A stretch of DNA of 64,000 bases from Limnohabitans sp. Rim8. Its GTDB lineage: Bacteria > Pseudomonadota > Gammaproteobacteria > Burkholderiales > Burkholderiaceae_C. The stretch lies in contig CAMDFK010000004.1 in assembly GCA_945897465.1 (NCBI GenBank), forward strand, positions 100,294 to 164,293. The letters run 5' to 3'. Under the pieces are notes generated by a model. The model did not search any database, was not told the DNA's origin, and saw nothing but the letters and a program-made list of their open reading frames with translations. The stretch's first letter is position 1; each line of letters begins with the position of its first letter. A program made the translations under genes and the position numbers. Positions 61,776-64,000 of this stretch are shown piece by piece.

Positions 61776-63824
61776 ATGTTTACCAAAATCCTGATTGCCA
61801 ACCGCGGCGAAATCGCCTGCCGTGTCATCGCCACCGCTCACAAAATGGGCATCCAAACCGTGGCCGTTTACTCCGAAGCCGACAAAGAAGCCCGCCATGT
61901 GCAGCTGGCCGACGAAGCCGTGTTGCTCGGCCCTGCGCCTTCGCGCGAGTCGTACCTGGTGGCCGACAAAATCATCGCCGCCGCCAAAACCACGGGTGCG
62001 CAAGCCATCCATCCCGGCTATGGCTTTTTGAGCGAAAATGCCGAGTTCTCCAAGCGTTGTGAAGACGAGGGCATTGCCTTCATCGGCCCGCGCCACTTCT
62101 CGATTGCCGCCATGGGCGACAAGATCGAATCCAAAAAGTTGGCAGGTGCGGCGGGCGTGAACTGCATTCCCGGCGTGAACGATGCGATCGAGACCGCCGA
62201 GAAAGCAGTCGAAATCGCCAAAGGCATTGGCTACCCCGTGATGATCAAGGCCTCCGCTGGCGGCGGCGGCAAAGGTTTGCGCGTGGCTTTCAATGACAAG
62301 GAGGCCTTTGAAGGCTTCACGTCGTGCCGCAACGAAGCACGCAACAGCTTTGGCGATGACCGCGTGTTCATCGAGAAGTTTGTCGAAGAGCCCCGTCACA
62401 TCGAAATCCAGGTGCTGGGCGACAGCCATGGCAACGTGATTTATTTGAACGAGCGTGAGTGCTCGATCCAGCGCCGCCACCAAAAAGTGATCGAAGAGGC
62501 TCCTTCGCCATTCATCTCTGAAGCCACGCGCAAAGCCATGGGCGAGCAAGCCGTGCAATTGGCCAAAGCGGTGAAGTACCAGTCGGCCGGTACGGTGGAG
62601 TTTGTGGTCGGCAAAGACCAGAGCTTTTACTTTTTGGAGATGAACACGCGATTGCAGGTGGAGCACCCCGTGACCGAAGCCATCACCGGGCTCGATTTGG
62701 TCGAGATGATGATCCGCGTGGCGGCTGGCGAAAAATTGCCAATCGCGCAAAAAGATGTGCAGCGCAACGGTTGGTCCATCGAGTGCCGCATCAACGCCGA
62801 AGACCCCTTCCGCAATTTCTTGCCTTCTACCGGCCGTTTGGTGCGTTTTCAGACGCCCAAGCAAACCATGTTCCAAGGCAATACCACCGACCTGTATGGC
62901 GTGCGTGTGGACACGGGTGTGCAAGACGGCGGCGAGATCCCGATGTTTTACGACTCGATGATCGCCAAATTGATCGTGCACGGCAAAGACCGCAACGACG
63001 CGATCGCCAAAATGCGCGAAGCCTTGAATGGTTTTGTCATTCGTGGCATCAGCTCCAACATCCCCTTCCAGGCCGCTTTGCTGGCGCACCCACGCTTTGT
63101 GTCGGGTGACTTCAACACCGGCTTCATTGCCGAGCAGTACAGCCAAGGCTTCCGCGCCGAAGACGTACCGCACGATGACCACGATTTCTTGGCAGCGCTT
63201 GCCGCTTTTGTGCGACGCAAGTCGCGTGAGCGTGCCGCCAACTTGAGTGGTCAACTGCCAGGTTACGATGTCAAAGTGGGCCAAGACTATGCCGTGGTGG
63301 AACTGGGTAAAGCAGGCCAGAACCGATATGTGCCCGTGCATGTGGCCGAATTTTCAAGCAAAAGCGGTGAAGCGCACATCACGGTCAATGGCAAAAGCTA
63401 CGCCATCGAAAGCAACTCCCGCTTGAACGACATCCGCATCGAAGGCACTTGCAACGGCAAGCCCTTCACCGCGCAAATTGAACGCGGCACCTTGAAGAAC
63501 CCCCTGGCCCTGCAAGTGCAACACAACGGCACCCGCATCGAGGCGCTGGTGATGTCGCCGCGCATGGCCGAGCTGCACAAGCTCATGCCCTTCAAGGCCC
63601 CGCCGGACCTGAGCCGCTTCGTACTTTCACCCATGCCCGGGTTGCTGGTGGACGTCGCGGTGCAGCCTGGCCAGAAGGTGCAGGCCGGTGAACGTGTGGC
63701 CGTGATCGAAGCCATGAAAATGGAAAACGTGTTGTTTGCCGCACAAGACGGTGTGGTGAAGAAGGTGGTCGCGTCCAAGGGTGAGTCACTGACGGTGGAC
63801 CAGATGATTGTGGAGTTCGAATAA
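61776..63824 (+). CDS. pccA: Propionyl-CoA (acetyl-CoA) carboxylase alpha subunit, biotin-dependent
   Basis: Biotin carboxylase plus biotin carrier in one 682-residue chain. Biotin carboxylase motifs: KILIANRGEIACRV, HPGYGFLSENAEF, the ATP-grasp loop KASAGGGGKGLRV, EKFVEEPRHIEIQVLGD, EMNTRLQVEHPVTE. A central region (about 460-600) links to the biotinyl domain with the lysine in VIEAMKMENVLFA. With PccB it carboxylates propionyl-CoA. ATG 61776 follows GGAGAG. The VOC gene begins directly after its stop. Confidence 0.94.
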   Translation: MFTKILIANRGEIACRVIATAHKMGIQTVAVYSEADKEARHVQLADEAVLLGPAPSRESYLVADKIIAAAKTTGAQAIHPGYGFLSENAEFSKRCEDEGIAFIGPRHFSIAAMGDKIESKKLAGAAGVNCIPGVNDAIETAEKAVEIAKGIGYPVMIKASAGGGGKGLRVAFNDKEAFEGFTSCRNEARNSFGDDRVFIEKFVEEPRHIEIQVLGDSHGNVIYLNERECSIQRRHQKVIEEAPSPFISEATRKAMGEQAVQLAKAVKYQSAGTVEFVVGKDQSFYFLEMNTRLQVEHPVTEAITGLDLVEMMIRVAAGEKLPIAQKDVQRNGWSIECRINAEDPFRNFLPSTGRLVRFQTPKQTMFQGNTTDLYGVRVDTGVQDGGEIPMFYDSMIAKLIVHGKDRNDAIAKMREALNGFVIRGISSNIPFQAALLAHPRFVSGDFNTGFIAEQYSQGFRAEDVPHDDHDFLAALAAFVRRKSRERAANLSGQLPGYDVKVGQDYAVVELGKAGQNRYVPVHVAEFSSKSGEAHITVNGKSYAIESNSRLNDIRIEGTCNGKPFTAQIERGTLKNPLALQVQHNGTRIEALVMSPRMAELHKLMPFKAPPDLSRFVLSPMPGLLVDVAVQPGQKVQAGERVAVIEAMKMENVLFAAQDGVVKKVVASKGESLTVDQMIVEFE

Positions 63825-64000
63825 ATGACGCGCCCCTTCAAAGTGCTGGGCGTCCAGCAAATCGCCATCGGCGGGCCTGACAAACTGCGCCTGCAAAAGC
63901 TCTGGGTCGACATGTTGGGCTTGGAGGTGACCGGCACCTTCAAAAGCGAACGCGAGAACGTGGACGAAGACATCTGTGCGATTGGCTCTGGCCCGTTCAA
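63825..64000 (+). CDS. VOC-family protein, probable methylmalonyl-CoA epimerase, cut by the window end
   Basis: The first 58 residues are visible: a glyoxalase-fold beta-alpha-beta start, [20 protein letters not shown] then [12 protein letters not shown]. The ATG follows the pccA stop without a gap. Methylmalonyl-CoA epimerase, a VOC enzyme, is needed between propionyl-CoA carboxylase and mutase, so that role is likely; a lactoylglutathione-lyase-like annotation is the alternative. The metal ligands that would settle it lie mostly beyond the window. Confidence 0.7.
   Translation, partial: MTRPFKVLGVQQIAIGGPDKLRLQKLWVDMLGLEVTGTFKSERENVDEDICAIGSGPF

Overview
The window is about 64 kb of G+C-rich chromosome from a betaproteobacterium, most likely Burkholderiales of the Comamonadaceae type (Limnohabitans/Rhodoferax/Polaromonas relatives). 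This placement is inference from gene content: DUF3106 and DUF3619 proteins, a phaC-phaA-phaB cluster, adjacent Bpt and Aat N-end-rule transferases, 4.5S RNA beside dnaX, and a potassium-independent H+-pyrophosphatase. Coding is dense on both strands and nearly everything is core metabolism. I see no tRNA, rRNA, CRISPR array, prophage or insertion sequence.

Layout. 1-2.1 kb: end of a DinB polymerase gene and an FMN-dependent 2-hydroxyacid dehydrogenase. 2.2-9 kb: a bidirectional sugar-acid cluster. Uronate dehydrogenase, a beta-propeller lactonase, glucarate dehydratase, galactarate dehydratase and ketodeoxyglucarate aldolase should take hexuronates or aldarates to pyruvate and tartronate semialdehyde under a GntR/FCD regulator; a 60-codon remnant of a TRAP permease suggests a lost transporter. 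9-10.8 kb: bacteriohemerythrin, a membrane hydrolase and 4.5S RNA. 10.9-13.9 kb: dnaX (with a probable programmed frameshift), ybaB, recR. 14-19 kb: a substrate-binding protein, MltD, GloB, a methyltransferase, RNase HI. 19-23.5 kb: an RND efflux pump. 23.6-26.8 kb: moeA, mobA, moaA. 26.8-31.2 kb: an aldehyde dehydrogenase, hppA and ppa.

31.3-37.8 kb: a FemAB-like acyltransferase, nadE with glnB, a LOG protein, then RDD, DUF3106, DUF3619 and an ECF-type sigma factor. 38-44.2 kb: branched-chain amino acid genes ilvB, ilvH, ilvC, then pssA and leuA, the last preceded by a leucine-rich leader peptide and attenuator. 44.3-48.9 kb: a PBP7-like endopeptidase, an IclR regulator, bpt-aat, a YfiH-family enzyme and a small membrane protein. 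49-52.8 kb: PHA synthesis. 52.8-55.3 kb: a stomatin/NfeD pair and dusA. 55.3-64 kb: the methylmalonyl-CoA/propionyl-CoA pathway (GntR regulator, mutase, meaB, pccB, pccA, VOC protein), with a VapBC toxin-antitoxin module lodged between mutase and meaB and a dispersed palindromic repeat between pccB and pccA.

I found no clearly new system. The most informative local features are the dnaX slippery run, the leu attenuator, the toxin-antitoxin module embedded in the propionate operon with its perfect operator, the TRAP remnant with a strong ribosome binding site, and the sigma/DUF3619/DUF3106 operon, which could be an undescribed envelope signalling unit.
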